Shown here one piece after another: positions 16,804 to 24,888 of a stretch of 38,011 nucleotides of DNA (positions are counted from its first letter, which is position 1; every line of letters starts with the position of its first letter). Source of the stretch: Bacteroidetes bacterium HGW-Bacteroidetes-21 (GTDB taxonomy: Bacteria; Bacteroidota; Bacteroidia; Bacteroidales; GWA2-32-17); assembly GCA_002840935.1 (NCBI GenBank), contig PHDH01000010.1, positions 1 through 38,011 on the forward strand. The letters run 5' to 3'. The notes beneath the pieces are model-generated. The model did not search any database, had not been told where the DNA came from, and worked only from the letters and a program-made list of their open reading frames with translations. The translations under genes were made by a program, and so were the position numbers.

Positions 16804-17451
16804 ATGAGGCGTGGGCTCGTAATTTTCCTTTTCTTTTTGATTTCTACGTATGGATATTCGCAGCTGATGGATTCCATTAAAGTGGCTTTGAAATCAAAAC
16901 CCAAGATTACTTTTCGTTTCGACAACAGGCATTCTTTTGTTTCTACAACAAAGTCGAAAATAAACGCCATTAAAATCGGGGCTGAATATGCCTATGTTTT
17001 TCGCATGGGTATTGGATACAATCAACTTATTTCAAATGTCGAGAGAAAAGAGGTTCTGCGCAACGACGGAATACCCTATGATACCGTAAATTCATCTCTT
17101 AAGTTGTGGTATTTGAGTTTTTATAGCGAATATGTTTTTTTTAGGACCAAAAGATGGGAATTTAGTGTGCCGCTTCAATTAGGCGCCGGATATTCGAAGT
17201 TTAATTATACATACAACAACGAAAAATTTACCAATCGCCGGCACTTTATTGCCAATTATGAAGCGGGTATAACGGGGCACTACAAACTGATTCCTGGACT
17301 CGGCGTTGGGGCGGGAATTGGTTATCAGTTAATGCTGATAGATAATCCGGCTATTAATGAGAATTTTAATACGCCCATTTACTCGTTTAAGATAAAATTG
17401 TTTTTGGGCGAACTTTATCGCCTAGCGATGGGGAAGAAAGAGCCTGAATGA
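16804..17451 (+). CDS. Small exported protein, probable outer-membrane beta-barrel
   Basis: No named family recognised. The 215-residue protein has a signal peptide (residues 1-19, ending GYSQ) and then alternating beta-strand stretches rich in aromatic residues and glycine: IKIGAEYAYVFRMGIGYN, WYLSFYSEYVFF, FSVPLQLGAGYSKFNYTY, YEAGITGHYKLIPGLGVGAG. This pattern resembles an eight-stranded OmpA/OmpX-type barrel. The protein ends ELYRLAMGKKEPE after the last strand, so the C-terminal aromatic residue typical of barrels is not terminal. Its ATG abuts the stop of the MORN-repeat gene, which suggests joint production and perhaps a shared place in the envelope. The barrel call is by pattern only. 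Confidence 0.7.
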   Translation: MRRGLVIFLFFLISTYGYSQLMDSIKVALKSKPKITFRFDNRHSFVSTTKSKINAIKIGAEYAYVFRMGIGYNQLISNVERKEVLRNDGIPYDTVNSSLKLWYLSFYSEYVFFRTKRWEFSVPLQLGAGYSKFNYTYNNEKFTNRRHFIANYEAGITGHYKLIPGLGVGAGIGYQLMLIDNPAINENFNTPIYSFKIKLFLGELYRLAMGKKEPE

Positions 17452-17779
17452 CATGGGGTTTATCCCTTACCTTCATTGTGAGACTTGACGCATCCCGATT
17501 CCGAGGCTTCGGAACTCGGGAGGTCGTGACGTGGCGATCTCAGAGGGGAGGAAAGTGTGTAGAATTGCAATGAATTATGTGCGATCCGGTGTTTCATTTT
17601 TGTGATTACAATTTTGAGATTATGGATATTCGACAATGCAATAACATAATATATTGTTTGACTGCGAATTCCGGAAAGACGCTGGTTTTATTTTTGCCAC
17701 AGATTTACACAGATAAATCCGCATATAAAAATTAACACAAATGTAATACTGAACACCGCCTACTGCTGCTGCCAACTCC
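17452..17779. other. Intergenic region between convergent genes, holding an interspersed repeat
   Basis: 328 bp between the barrel-like gene and the O-methyltransferase, both ending here. It contains the repeat at 17471-17548 and, near 17696-17717, the string GCCACAGATTTACACAGAT, another motif often seen in Bacteroidota intergenic DNA. No coding frame or RNA gene was recognised. Confidence 0.6.
17471..17548. repeat. Probable interspersed palindromic repeat element
   Basis: G+C-richer than its surroundings. The outer arms TGAGA (17479-17483) and TCTCA (17538-17542) enclose a hairpin: CCCGA-TTCCGA pairs with TCGGAA-C-TCGGG around GGCT (17494-17520). The flanks CATTGTGAGAC and GACGTGGCGATCTCA resemble a repeat family I recall as scattered between genes in Bacteroidota (form CATTGCGAG...GACGTGGCAATCTCA). 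Only one copy is seen in this window. Confidence 0.5.
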
Positions 17780-18406
17780 TTACTTCTTCCTCATTACCAT
17801 CCACCCATCTCTGATAGGCCATATCATGTTTTCTACTCTGGGATCGAGTTGAATCATGTCGTTAAATTCAATCAATGCGCGGGTTTGGGGATCGCGGGTT
17901 TCCTGTTCAAGAATTTTATGACTCCATAGTACATTATCAGCAATGATGAAACCTCCGGGGCGGACTTTATCGATCAGAATATTGAAATAGTCGAGGTACT
18001 CGCGTTTGTCGGCATCCATAAAAACAAGATCAAACATTTCGGTAAAGCGAGGGATAATATCCAGAGCATCACCAAAATAAACGTTCACTTTATTATCTAC
18101 ATTGGCTTTTTGGAGGTATGCGTTAATCATTTCTTCGAGTTCGGGATTGCTTTCTATGGTAAAAACCCGTCCTCCAGGAAGTAGTCCTGCCGCCAGACAA
18201 ATAGTTGAATATCCTGTAAAAGTGCCAATTTCTAGTATCAGCTGAGGTTGAATCATCTGGCTGATGAAACGCAATGCCATACCCTGAAAATGACCAGAGC
18301 ACATTTGAGGGTTATAAATACGGGAATGAGTTTCGCGATGCAGCTCTTTTAAAACTGCGGGTTCTTCTGTCATATGCTTGAGTATATATTCTTCGATGTT
18401 TTTCAT
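17780..18406 (-). CDS. O-methyltransferase family 3 (catechol/caffeoyl-CoA type)
   Basis: SAM- and metal-dependent O-methyltransferase of 208 residues, complete. The SAM-binding motif I is LILEIGTFTGYSTICLA at about 56-72, with the acidic ribose-binding residue in FTIESNPE. Metal-ligand blocks are FMDADKREY (about 129-137) and ADNVLWSHK (about 154-162). The C-terminus DGWMVMRKK matches the family's usual DG(L/M)xxxxKK end. The ATG overlaps the TAA stop of the M16 peptidase gene by one base, so the two are probably translated together. Bacterial members act on small catechol-like or other hydroxylated substrates; the substrate here is unknown. Confidence 0.92.
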   Translation of the reverse strand: MKNIEEYILKHMTEEPAVLKELHRETHSRIYNPQMCSGHFQGMALRFISQMIQPQLILEIGTFTGYSTICLAAGLLPGGRVFTIESNPELEEMINAYLQKANVDNKVNVYFGDALDIIPRFTEMFDLVFMDADKREYLDYFNILIDKVRPGGFIIADNVLWSHKILEQETRDPQTRALIEFNDMIQLDPRVENMIWPIRDGWMVMRKK

Positions 18407-19626
18407 TAGTAGTACTTAAGGAAAGAGAGATTTTCCGGAACAAGTATTGAAGCCGCTTCTATGATATCGACGGCAGTAATTTCCTCAATTCTTTCACGTA
18501 TTTCGTTCATCGAAAGAACCTGATTATAATTCAGATAGGTTTTTCCCATCCCCATCAGTTGTGTTTCGGGACTTTCGAGCGAAATATAAAGTTGTCCGAT
18601 AAACTGAGTTTTGGCCTTTTTGAGTTGAGGGTCGCTGATTTTTTGAGTATAGAGTTTTTTCAATTCCTGTAATATCAACTTCTGGCTTTTATCGAAATGG
18701 TCTGTTTCGGCACCGAAATAGATGGCAAAACTACCGGTATCACTATAAGGTGAGTAAGAGGATTCGATATTATAGACCAATCCATTTTTTTCACGGAGCT
18801 GGAGATTAAGTCGGGAGTTCATACCCGGGCCTCCCAGTATATTGTTTAAAAGCTGAAAAGCATTACGGCGTTTGTCGTGATAATGATATGCGGTAGTTCC
18901 AATAACGCAGTGAATCTGATGTGTTTTTTTTCTTTTTTCTACCGACTGCGGCTTTAGTGCAGTAAACAGAGGTCTTGTAAAAATTCTGGGATTGTTAGGA
19001 ATACTGCCAAAATACTTCTCGAACCAAAAAAGAATTTTCGAAAAGTCGACGTTCCCCATACAACAAACAACGATTTGATCGGTATTGTATTTTGCTGCGA
19101 TAAAGTCTTTTATTTCTTGCAATCCGATTTTTTTCAACGATTTTTCTGTGCCCAGAATATTTCTACCAAGAGGATGTCCATCATACAGAATTTCTTCAAA
19201 ATCGTCGAATATCTGTTCTGCCGGACTATCTTTATACGAATTTATCTCATCTATAATGACTTCCCGTTCTTTTACGATTTCTTTTTCTGGGAAAATACTG
19301 TTGAAAATAATGTCTGAAAACAAATCAAATGTTCGTTCAAAATATTTTGCAGGAAAAGCGGCAAATAGATTAGTATCTTCTTTAGTTGTAAAGGCATCTA
19401 CCTCACCTCCGACATCTTCTAATCGACTGAGAATTTGCCATGCTTTTCTTTTCTGAGTGCCTTTAAAAATCAGGTGTTCAATAAAATGCGAAATACCATG
19501 CTCCTTGGGTGCTTCGTCTCGGGTACCGGTATTAATGATGACAGCCATATAAGCAACATCGCTGTTTCTGTGCATGTGAATCAGCCGGGTTCCGTTAGAC
19601 GAAGTATGAGTATTGATTTTTTGCAT
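18406..19626 (-). CDS. M16 family zinc metallopeptidase
   Basis: Pitrilysin/processing-peptidase-like protein of 406 residues with the inverted zinc motif His47-x2-Glu50-His51 (HFIEH). The third ligand is expected in EREVIIDEI about 76 residues later. The C-terminal inactive-like half carries LNNILGGPGMNSRLNLQLREKNGLVY, which is typical of the subfamily with YmxG/PqqL-like members. No signal peptide is seen, so it is probably cytoplasmic. The ATG at 19626 is preferred over one at 19644, because a -7 box match (TACCTTTG, 19633-19640) lies between the two and the shorter form begins like the family. The gene is followed by the O-methyltransferase with a one-base overlap and is divergent from the TPR gene. 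Confidence 0.9.
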   Translation of the reverse strand: MQKINTHTSSNGTRLIHMHRNSDVAYMAVIINTGTRDEAPKEHGISHFIEHLIFKGTQKRKAWQILSRLEDVGGEVDAFTTKEDTNLFAAFPAKYFERTFDLFSDIIFNSIFPEKEIVKEREVIIDEINSYKDSPAEQIFDDFEEILYDGHPLGRNILGTEKSLKKIGLQEIKDFIAAKYNTDQIVVCCMGNVDFSKILFWFEKYFGSIPNNPRIFTRPLFTALKPQSVEKRKKTHQIHCVIGTTAYHYHDKRRNAFQLLNNILGGPGMNSRLNLQLREKNGLVYNIESSYSPYSDTGSFAIYFGAETDHFDKSQKLILQELKKLYTQKISDPQLKKAKTQFIGQLYISLESPETQLMGMGKTYLNYNQVLSMNEIRERIEEITAVDIIEAASILVPENLSFLKYY

Positions 19627-19632
19627 AAGGCG

Positions 19633-19640
19633 CAAAGGTA
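19633..19640 (-). promoter_or_regulatory. Candidate -7 box for the M16 peptidase gene (TACCTTTG)
   Basis: Exact TAnnTTTG on the minus strand, 6 bp before the ATG at 19626. If real, the mRNA is almost leaderless and the upstream ATG at 19644 is not transcribed. No -33 TTG was found. Confidence 0.35.
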
Positions 19641-19860
19641 TCATGTTAATCAGTATCTTTTTACTTTTTTACACGAACATTCAGAAATATTCAATCAACG
19701 AAAATATTCCTCCTTTAAACAAATAGAAATCAGTTAGGCATAGCCTTTGAATAGACATTATAACCACGAAAATATTTCATCAAATGAATATTGCTTTTAT
19801 TTTTTCATGGCTTTTTTATCATTAATTTGTATATTCGAGCGAAAATCAATCATCAGAAAT

Positions 19861-20904
19861 ATGAAAAGATTATTTATTCCCTTACTTGTAATACTCATGA
19901 CAAGTCTAGGATTGCAAGCGCAGGATTCAACGCTTGTTGTAGCCGAAAATCAGGAAGCTGAACTTGCCTATAACAAAGGGATTGAAAATGTAAAAATAAA
20001 GAATTTCCAAGAAGCCCTTACGAATTTTAATGAGGCGATATCTCTTAAAAACGATTTTGCAAAAGCCTATTTTAATCGTGCCGGGGTAAAGAAAGAACTG
20101 AATAAGTACAGTGATGCGGTAGCCGATTATAATGCTGCTTTGCAGTATGATCCTACGATGATTTCGGTTTATTATCTGAGAGGAAGAACCAAGCACCTTT
20201 CTGGTGATAATGCAGGTGCATTGGAAGATTATACCAAAGGAGCAGAACAAGGAGTAAAAGAAGCTTTATTGTTTTATTATTCAGGCGTTATTAAATTCCA
20301 AAATGGTGATTTTGAGAATGCACTGACTGATTTTAATTTGGCTATTAATGCCGATTCTAAGCTGGCTTTGGCCTATAACGATCGCGGAAGTACTTACCGT
20401 AAATTGGAAAAATATGATGAATCTATTAGCGACTATAAAGCCGCTATTCGCATTGATTCAAAACTCGATTTTGCATGGAATAATCTGGGTAGTGTATTAA
20501 GACGCAAAGACAAACAGGATGATGCTATTGAAGCATATTCAGAAGCCATTAAAATCAACAAAGATTATTATATTGCTTACAACAATCGCGGAAGTGCCAA
20601 ATACGAAAAGAAAGACTATGCAGGCGCTATAAAGGATTTTGATCAGGCTATAAAAATTAAAAGTGATTATATGCCTGCCATGAATAATATGGCTTCCGCA
20701 AAAATGAAATTAAAAGAATACAAAGCAGCTGTAGATATCTTTAATCAGATTATTGATAAGGATCCCAAATACGGTTATGCTTACCTTAACAGAGGCATTG
20801 CCAAAGAAGAACTCAGATTGCAGAAAGAAGCTTGTGCCGATTGGACCAAAGCCAAAGATCTGGGAATTCAGGTAGCCAATATTTATTTACAGGAATGTAA
20901 CTAA
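19861..20904 (+). CDS. Exported protein with nine tetratricopeptide repeats
   Basis: The 347-residue protein has a signal peptide (MKRLFIPLLVILMTSLGLQAQ, cleavage after about residue 21) followed by nine consecutive 34-residue TPR units that fill the rest (for example AYFNRAGVKKELNKYSDAV and AYNNRGSAKYEKKDYAGAI). TPR arrays bind other proteins; a periplasmic scaffold is the likely role. The frame is open 38 codons further upstream, but the ATG at 19861 gives a clean signal peptide. The OmpA/PorE-like gene follows after 14 bp, also with an N-terminal TPR region, so the two are probably co-transcribed and may act together in the cell envelope. The exact partner is unknown. Confidence 0.88.
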   Translation: MKRLFIPLLVILMTSLGLQAQDSTLVVAENQEAELAYNKGIENVKIKNFQEALTNFNEAISLKNDFAKAYFNRAGVKKELNKYSDAVADYNAALQYDPTMISVYYLRGRTKHLSGDNAGALEDYTKGAEQGVKEALLFYYSGVIKFQNGDFENALTDFNLAINADSKLALAYNDRGSTYRKLEKYDESISDYKAAIRIDSKLDFAWNNLGSVLRRKDKQDDAIEAYSEAIKINKDYYIAYNNRGSAKYEKKDYAGAIKDFDQAIKIKSDYMPAMNNMASAKMKLKEYKAAVDIFNQIIDKDPKYGYAYLNRGIAKEELRLQKEACADWTKAKDLGIQVANIYLQECN

Positions 20905-20918
20905 AAGAAAGAGATGTT

Positions 20919-22973
20919 ATGAAAAAGTTGTTAGCTATAGTATTTGCATTTGTTGCTTTTACTGCATATTCACAGGAAGTTGAAATCAGTAAAACAGATA
21001 TTCCCAATAAGGACGATTATAAAAAAGCCAAAACAGAGCTTAAGGCAGCAGAGGAACTTTATCTTATGGGAAGAGGTGGTTATCGCAGGGCCTTGGATCA
21101 TTATCTCGAAGTTCATCGTTTAGTTCCTAATAACGCCCTTTTAAACTACAAAATTGGTAACTGTTATCTGTATTCTATTCAGAAGCCTAAATGTCTTGAG
21201 TATTACGAAAAAGCCTTTAAGGTAAATCCGGGTATTGCGCCTGATATTATTTTAGTAATGGCACGTGGATATCATTTGACGATGCAATTAGATAAAGCTA
21301 TAGAGTATTATAAAAAATATATGAATTCATTGGCTCCAAAAGATTTGCAGGCAAAACAAATGATGATAAAAAAATATATTGAAGAATGTGAGTATGGTAA
21401 AGAGCTTGCCAAGAACCCCATTCGTGTATTTATTGATAATGCTGGAGGAAGTATAAACACCTCTTATCCTGAATATAATGCTATTATTTCAACCGATGAA
21501 TCAGTAATGATGTTTACATCCCGCAGAGAAGACACCTATGGTGGTGGAACAGATCCTCAGGATAATCTGTATTTCGAAGATATTTATCTTTCTTATAATG
21601 ATGGAAAAGAGTGGGGTTTGGCCAAGAATGTTGGTAAGCCGCTGAATACAAGTGATCATGATGCAACTGTAGGCTTAAGTCCCGATGGGCAGAAACTTTT
21701 TGTTTTTAATGGTAAAACTATGGGTGGAGAAATTTTAGTATCCGATCTGAAGGGTACTGAATGGACAAAACCTGATGATGGACCAATGAAAAAATTTATA
21801 AGTACAGAGTATAAAGAATCTTCTGCGTCATTCTCTTTTGATGGTAAAACCATGTATTTTGTATCCGATCGTGAAGGGGGATATGGTGGATTGGATATTT
21901 ATACTTCCCGATGGGATGAAAAGAAAGAGCGTTGGGATATGCCCCAAAATATGGGTGCAGCTATTTGTACTCCTTATGATGAGGAAGGGGTATTTATGCA
22001 TCCCGATGGCAGAACTTTGTATTTCAGTTCCAGAGGTCACCAAACCATGGGGGGGTATGATATTTTTAGTACCACATTAGGGGATGATGGAATATGGGGT
22101 GATCCTGTTAATTTGGGATATCCTTTGAATACACCCGATGATGATGTCTTTTTTGTTATTAATGCCAGCGGTAAAAGAGGTTATTTTAGTTCCGTTCGTG
22201 ATGATGGTTTTGGTGATTATGATATTTACAGAGTGACTTTCCGCGGACCAGAAAAACCTCCTGTTTTACAAAATGAAGACAATTTACTTGCGCAGGTAGC
22301 TCCCGTTTCTGAAGTAGTGATTGAAGATGCCGTTGAAATTAAAACCACTCGTCTGACCATACTTAAAGGAACGATTAAAGATGGAATAACACTACAGGCT
22401 CTTCCGGCCACTATTGAAATTGTGGATAACGAGAAAAACGAAGTGGTCTCCATTTCCTCTTCTAACAGTTCTACTGGCAAATATCTTGTCTCACTGCCTT
22501 CAGGAAAGAATTATGGTATTGCGGTAAAATCCGAAGGATATCTTTTCCATTCAGAAAATTTTGAAATACCGGCAGCAACGAATTATCAGGAAATCACCAA
22601 AGATATTATGTTGTACAAGATGGACGTGGGTACCAAAATTGTACTCAAAAACATTTTCTTCGATTATGCCAAAGCAACATTACGTCCTACATCATTTGCA
22701 GAGCTTGACAGGTTGTTGAAACTACTCAACGATTTTCCCACCATGCGTATAGAAATATCTGGTCACACCGACAATCAGGGTTCACTGACCACCAACGAAA
22801 AACTTTCACTCAATCGTGCTAAAGCGGTGGTCGATTATCTTATTGGTAAAGGGATTGCTGCCAGTCGACTTGAATCAGCAGGGTATGCCTTTAAGCAACC
22901 CATTGCTTCTAACGATACGGAGGACGGTCGTCAACAAAACCGTCGCGTTGAGTTTAAAGTATTGAGCAAGTAA
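20919..22973 (+). CDS. OmpA-family protein with TPR, PD40 propeller and carboxypeptidase-regulatory-like domains (PorE-like)
   Basis: The 684-residue envelope protein has a signal peptide (residues 1-18, ending AYSQ). TPR helices at about 25-165 are followed by a WD40-like PD40 beta-propeller at about 175-430 (TSRREDTYGGG; MYFVSDREGGYGGLDIY; LYFSSRGHQTMGGYDIF; GYFSSVRDDGFGDYDIY). A carboxypeptidase regulatory-like beta-sandwich at about 465-560 and an OmpA C-terminal peptidoglycan-binding domain at about 575-684 complete it (IEISGHTDNQGS, LSLNRAKAVVDYL, NRRVEF). This is the domain order of PorE, which anchors the type IX secretion machinery to peptidoglycan. Many Bacteroidota have several paralogues with the same layout, so orthology is not certain. 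No lipobox cysteine is present. A terminator follows. Confidence 0.88.
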   Translation: MKKLLAIVFAFVAFTAYSQEVEISKTDIPNKDDYKKAKTELKAAEELYLMGRGGYRRALDHYLEVHRLVPNNALLNYKIGNCYLYSIQKPKCLEYYEKAFKVNPGIAPDIILVMARGYHLTMQLDKAIEYYKKYMNSLAPKDLQAKQMMIKKYIEECEYGKELAKNPIRVFIDNAGGSINTSYPEYNAIISTDESVMMFTSRREDTYGGGTDPQDNLYFEDIYLSYNDGKEWGLAKNVGKPLNTSDHDATVGLSPDGQKLFVFNGKTMGGEILVSDLKGTEWTKPDDGPMKKFISTEYKESSASFSFDGKTMYFVSDREGGYGGLDIYTSRWDEKKERWDMPQNMGAAICTPYDEEGVFMHPDGRTLYFSSRGHQTMGGYDIFSTTLGDDGIWGDPVNLGYPLNTPDDDVFFVINASGKRGYFSSVRDDGFGDYDIYRVTFRGPEKPPVLQNEDNLLAQVAPVSEVVIEDAVEIKTTRLTILKGTIKDGITLQALPATIEIVDNEKNEVVSISSSNSSTGKYLVSLPSGKNYGIAVKSEGYLFHSENFEIPAATNYQEITKDIMLYKMDVGTKIVLKNIFFDYAKATLRPTSFAELDRLLKLLNDFPTMRIEISGHTDNQGSLTTNEKLSLNRAKAVVDYLIGKGIAASRLESAGYAFKQPIASNDTEDGRQQNRRVEFKVLSK

Positions 22974-22992
22974 TAAACATTCATCTAAGTTA

Positions 22993-23022
22993 AACCGGCA
23001 GGAGTCATCTTGCCGGTTTTTT
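22993..23022 (+). terminator. Rho-independent terminator after the OmpA/PorE-like gene
   Basis: 8-bp stem AACCGGCA / TGCCGGTT with the 10-nt loop GGAGTCATCT, followed by TTTTTT. It begins 19 bp after the stop and ends the TPR-OmpA transcription unit before asnB. Confidence 0.9.
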
Positions 23023-23043
23023 CATTACATTTACCCCCTGTTT

Positions 23044-24888
23044 ATGTGTGGTATAGCTGGAACATATGGATTTGACCCAACGGGTGTGGCAGAAGTGCTA
23101 TGTGAGCGGCTGCGGCATCGCGGTCCGGATGCTTCGGGATCTTTTGTGCATCATGATGTGGTGCTTGCTCATACGCGTCTCAGTATTATCGATCTCACCC
23201 AAGCTGCCAGTCAACCGATACATTCTGCTTGCGGGCGTTACGTTATGGTCTATAACGGCGAGGTCTATAATTTTACTGAGTTAGCTGCTGAGATAAGGAA
23301 AGAGAAACCCGATCTGACATTCAAATGCCGTTCCGACAGCGAAGTTGTTCTAGAAGCTTTTGTCTTGTGGGGAGAGGATTTTGTAAATCGTTTAAACGGA
23401 ATGTTTGCCTTTGCTATATATGACAAACAAGAGGAAAAACTCTTTCTTTTTCGCGACAGATTGGGTAAAAAACCACTATATTATTTTCAGCAAGGGAAAA
23501 AGTTTGCTTTTGCTTCAGAGTTGAAAGCCTTGACTGCTTTGCCTTTGGACAAGGGTGGATATAGTCACGAAGCCATTCGGGCTTATTTGCATATGGGTTA
23601 TATTCCCGAACCTTTTTCTATTTGGCAAAATATTCACAAGTTTCCCAAAGCTTCTATGGGAATATTGTCGGGATCAGAATTGACGATTAAACCATACTGG
23701 AATCCTGAAAGGGCTATCAGGTCGGAGAGAAGTCCTCTTACAACTCAAATGGAGCAGAATTTTGAGTCACTGCTTAAGGATGCAGTTAAAAAGAGGCTGA
23801 TAAGTGACGTGCCTTTTGGTACATTTTTAAGTGGCGGAACAGATTCCAGTCTTATTACAGCCTTGGCTGCTTCGGTTTCCGACAAACCCATCAATACATT
23901 TACGATAGGTTTTGAGGATAAAGAAAAAGATGAGTCGTTGTTTGCATCCGAAATAGCCAGATTTCTGGGCACAAAACACGAAACTCTTTTTGCCACAGAA
24001 AAGGATGCGTTGAAATTGGTACCTGATATCCTTGATTGCTACGACGAACCTTATGCGGATAGTTCTGCTATTCCTTCTATGCTGGTGGCTGGATTGGCCC
24101 GTAAACATGTTACGATGGCACTCACTGGTGATGGGGGAGATGAACTTTTTCTGGGTTATGGCGCACATCTTTGGTCGGAACGCCTGTCAGGCGGAGCTTA
24201 TAAGATGTTTAAACAGCCGCTTTCTTATATGTTTTCACGTGGAACATCGCGCTATAAAAGGATATCCGAGTTACTGAAACTCAACGAAAAGACCCACTTT
24301 TCAGCCCACCTATTTTCGCAAGAACAATATTTGTTATCGGCAATAGAGGCTGAGGCTATACTAAACCCCTTATTTCGAGGAAGTATTCCCCTATACCCTC
24401 TTCCCCCTTATACCTCCATTCTTTCCCCCGCCGAACGTCAGGCATTTTATGATCTGGTAACTTATCTTCCCGATGACCTGTTGGTGAAAATGGACAGAGC
24501 CTCCATGCGGAATTCGCTCGAAACCCGCGCCCCCCTGTTGGATTATAGAATTGTAGAAAGTGCTTTGGGAATGCCGTATGAGGCAAAAATAAACGGTGGC
24601 ACGACAAAATATTTGCTAAAAAAAATATTGAACAAATACGTTCCCAAAGAACTAACCGAACGGCCTAAAAAAGGTTTTTCTGTTCCTATGAGTCGGTGGC
24701 TAAAAGGTCCCTTGAACGAAATGCTACATCATTACCTGGCGCCGGAGACATTGAAAAAGTCGGGAATTATGGACGAAAAGCGGGTAGGAGAGTACTTTCG
24801 TCGTTTTGAGCAGGGCTATGATTATTATTATAACCGTCTTTGGCAAATCATGATTTTACAGATGTTTCTGGAGAAAAATGAGCAATAA
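23044..24888 (+). CDS. asnB: Asparagine synthase (glutamine-hydrolysing)
   Basis: The 614-residue two-domain enzyme converts aspartate, ATP and glutamine to asparagine. The N-terminal class II glutaminase domain begins MCGIAGTYG, with Cys2 as nucleophile after Met removal, and shows LRHRGPDASG, RLSIIDL and NGEVYNF. The synthetase domain has the PP-loop SGGTDSS at 263-269 and the GDGGDELFLGY block, and ends with KGFSVPMSRWLKGPL. The long form is typical of AsnB paralogues found in surface-polysaccharide loci, where they may amidate sugars instead of making free asparagine. Here it overlaps a glycosyltransferase gene by 11 bp, which favours a glycan role but does not prove it. The segment is G+C-richer than most of the window. 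Confidence 0.92.
   Translation: MCGIAGTYGFDPTGVAEVLCERLRHRGPDASGSFVHHDVVLAHTRLSIIDLTQAASQPIHSACGRYVMVYNGEVYNFTELAAEIRKEKPDLTFKCRSDSEVVLEAFVLWGEDFVNRLNGMFAFAIYDKQEEKLFLFRDRLGKKPLYYFQQGKKFAFASELKALTALPLDKGGYSHEAIRAYLHMGYIPEPFSIWQNIHKFPKASMGILSGSELTIKPYWNPERAIRSERSPLTTQMEQNFESLLKDAVKKRLISDVPFGTFLSGGTDSSLITALAASVSDKPINTFTIGFEDKEKDESLFASEIARFLGTKHETLFATEKDALKLVPDILDCYDEPYADSSAIPSMLVAGLARKHVTMALTGDGGDELFLGYGAHLWSERLSGGAYKMFKQPLSYMFSRGTSRYKRISELLKLNEKTHFSAHLFSQEQYLLSAIEAEAILNPLFRGSIPLYPLPPYTSILSPAERQAFYDLVTYLPDDLLVKMDRASMRNSLETRAPLLDYRIVESALGMPYEAKINGGTTKYLLKKILNKYVPKELTERPKKGFSVPMSRWLKGPLNEMLHHYLAPETLKKSGIMDEKRVGEYFRRFEQGYDYYYNRLWQIMILQMFLEKNEQ

Noticed and set aside
24231-24246. Third CACGTG-centred parS-like site (GTTTTCACGTGGAACA) inside asnB
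   Set aside because: Only 13 of 16 bases match TGTTCCACGTGGAACA, and the left half-site is broken. It lies in a conserved coding region far from the other two and is probably chance.
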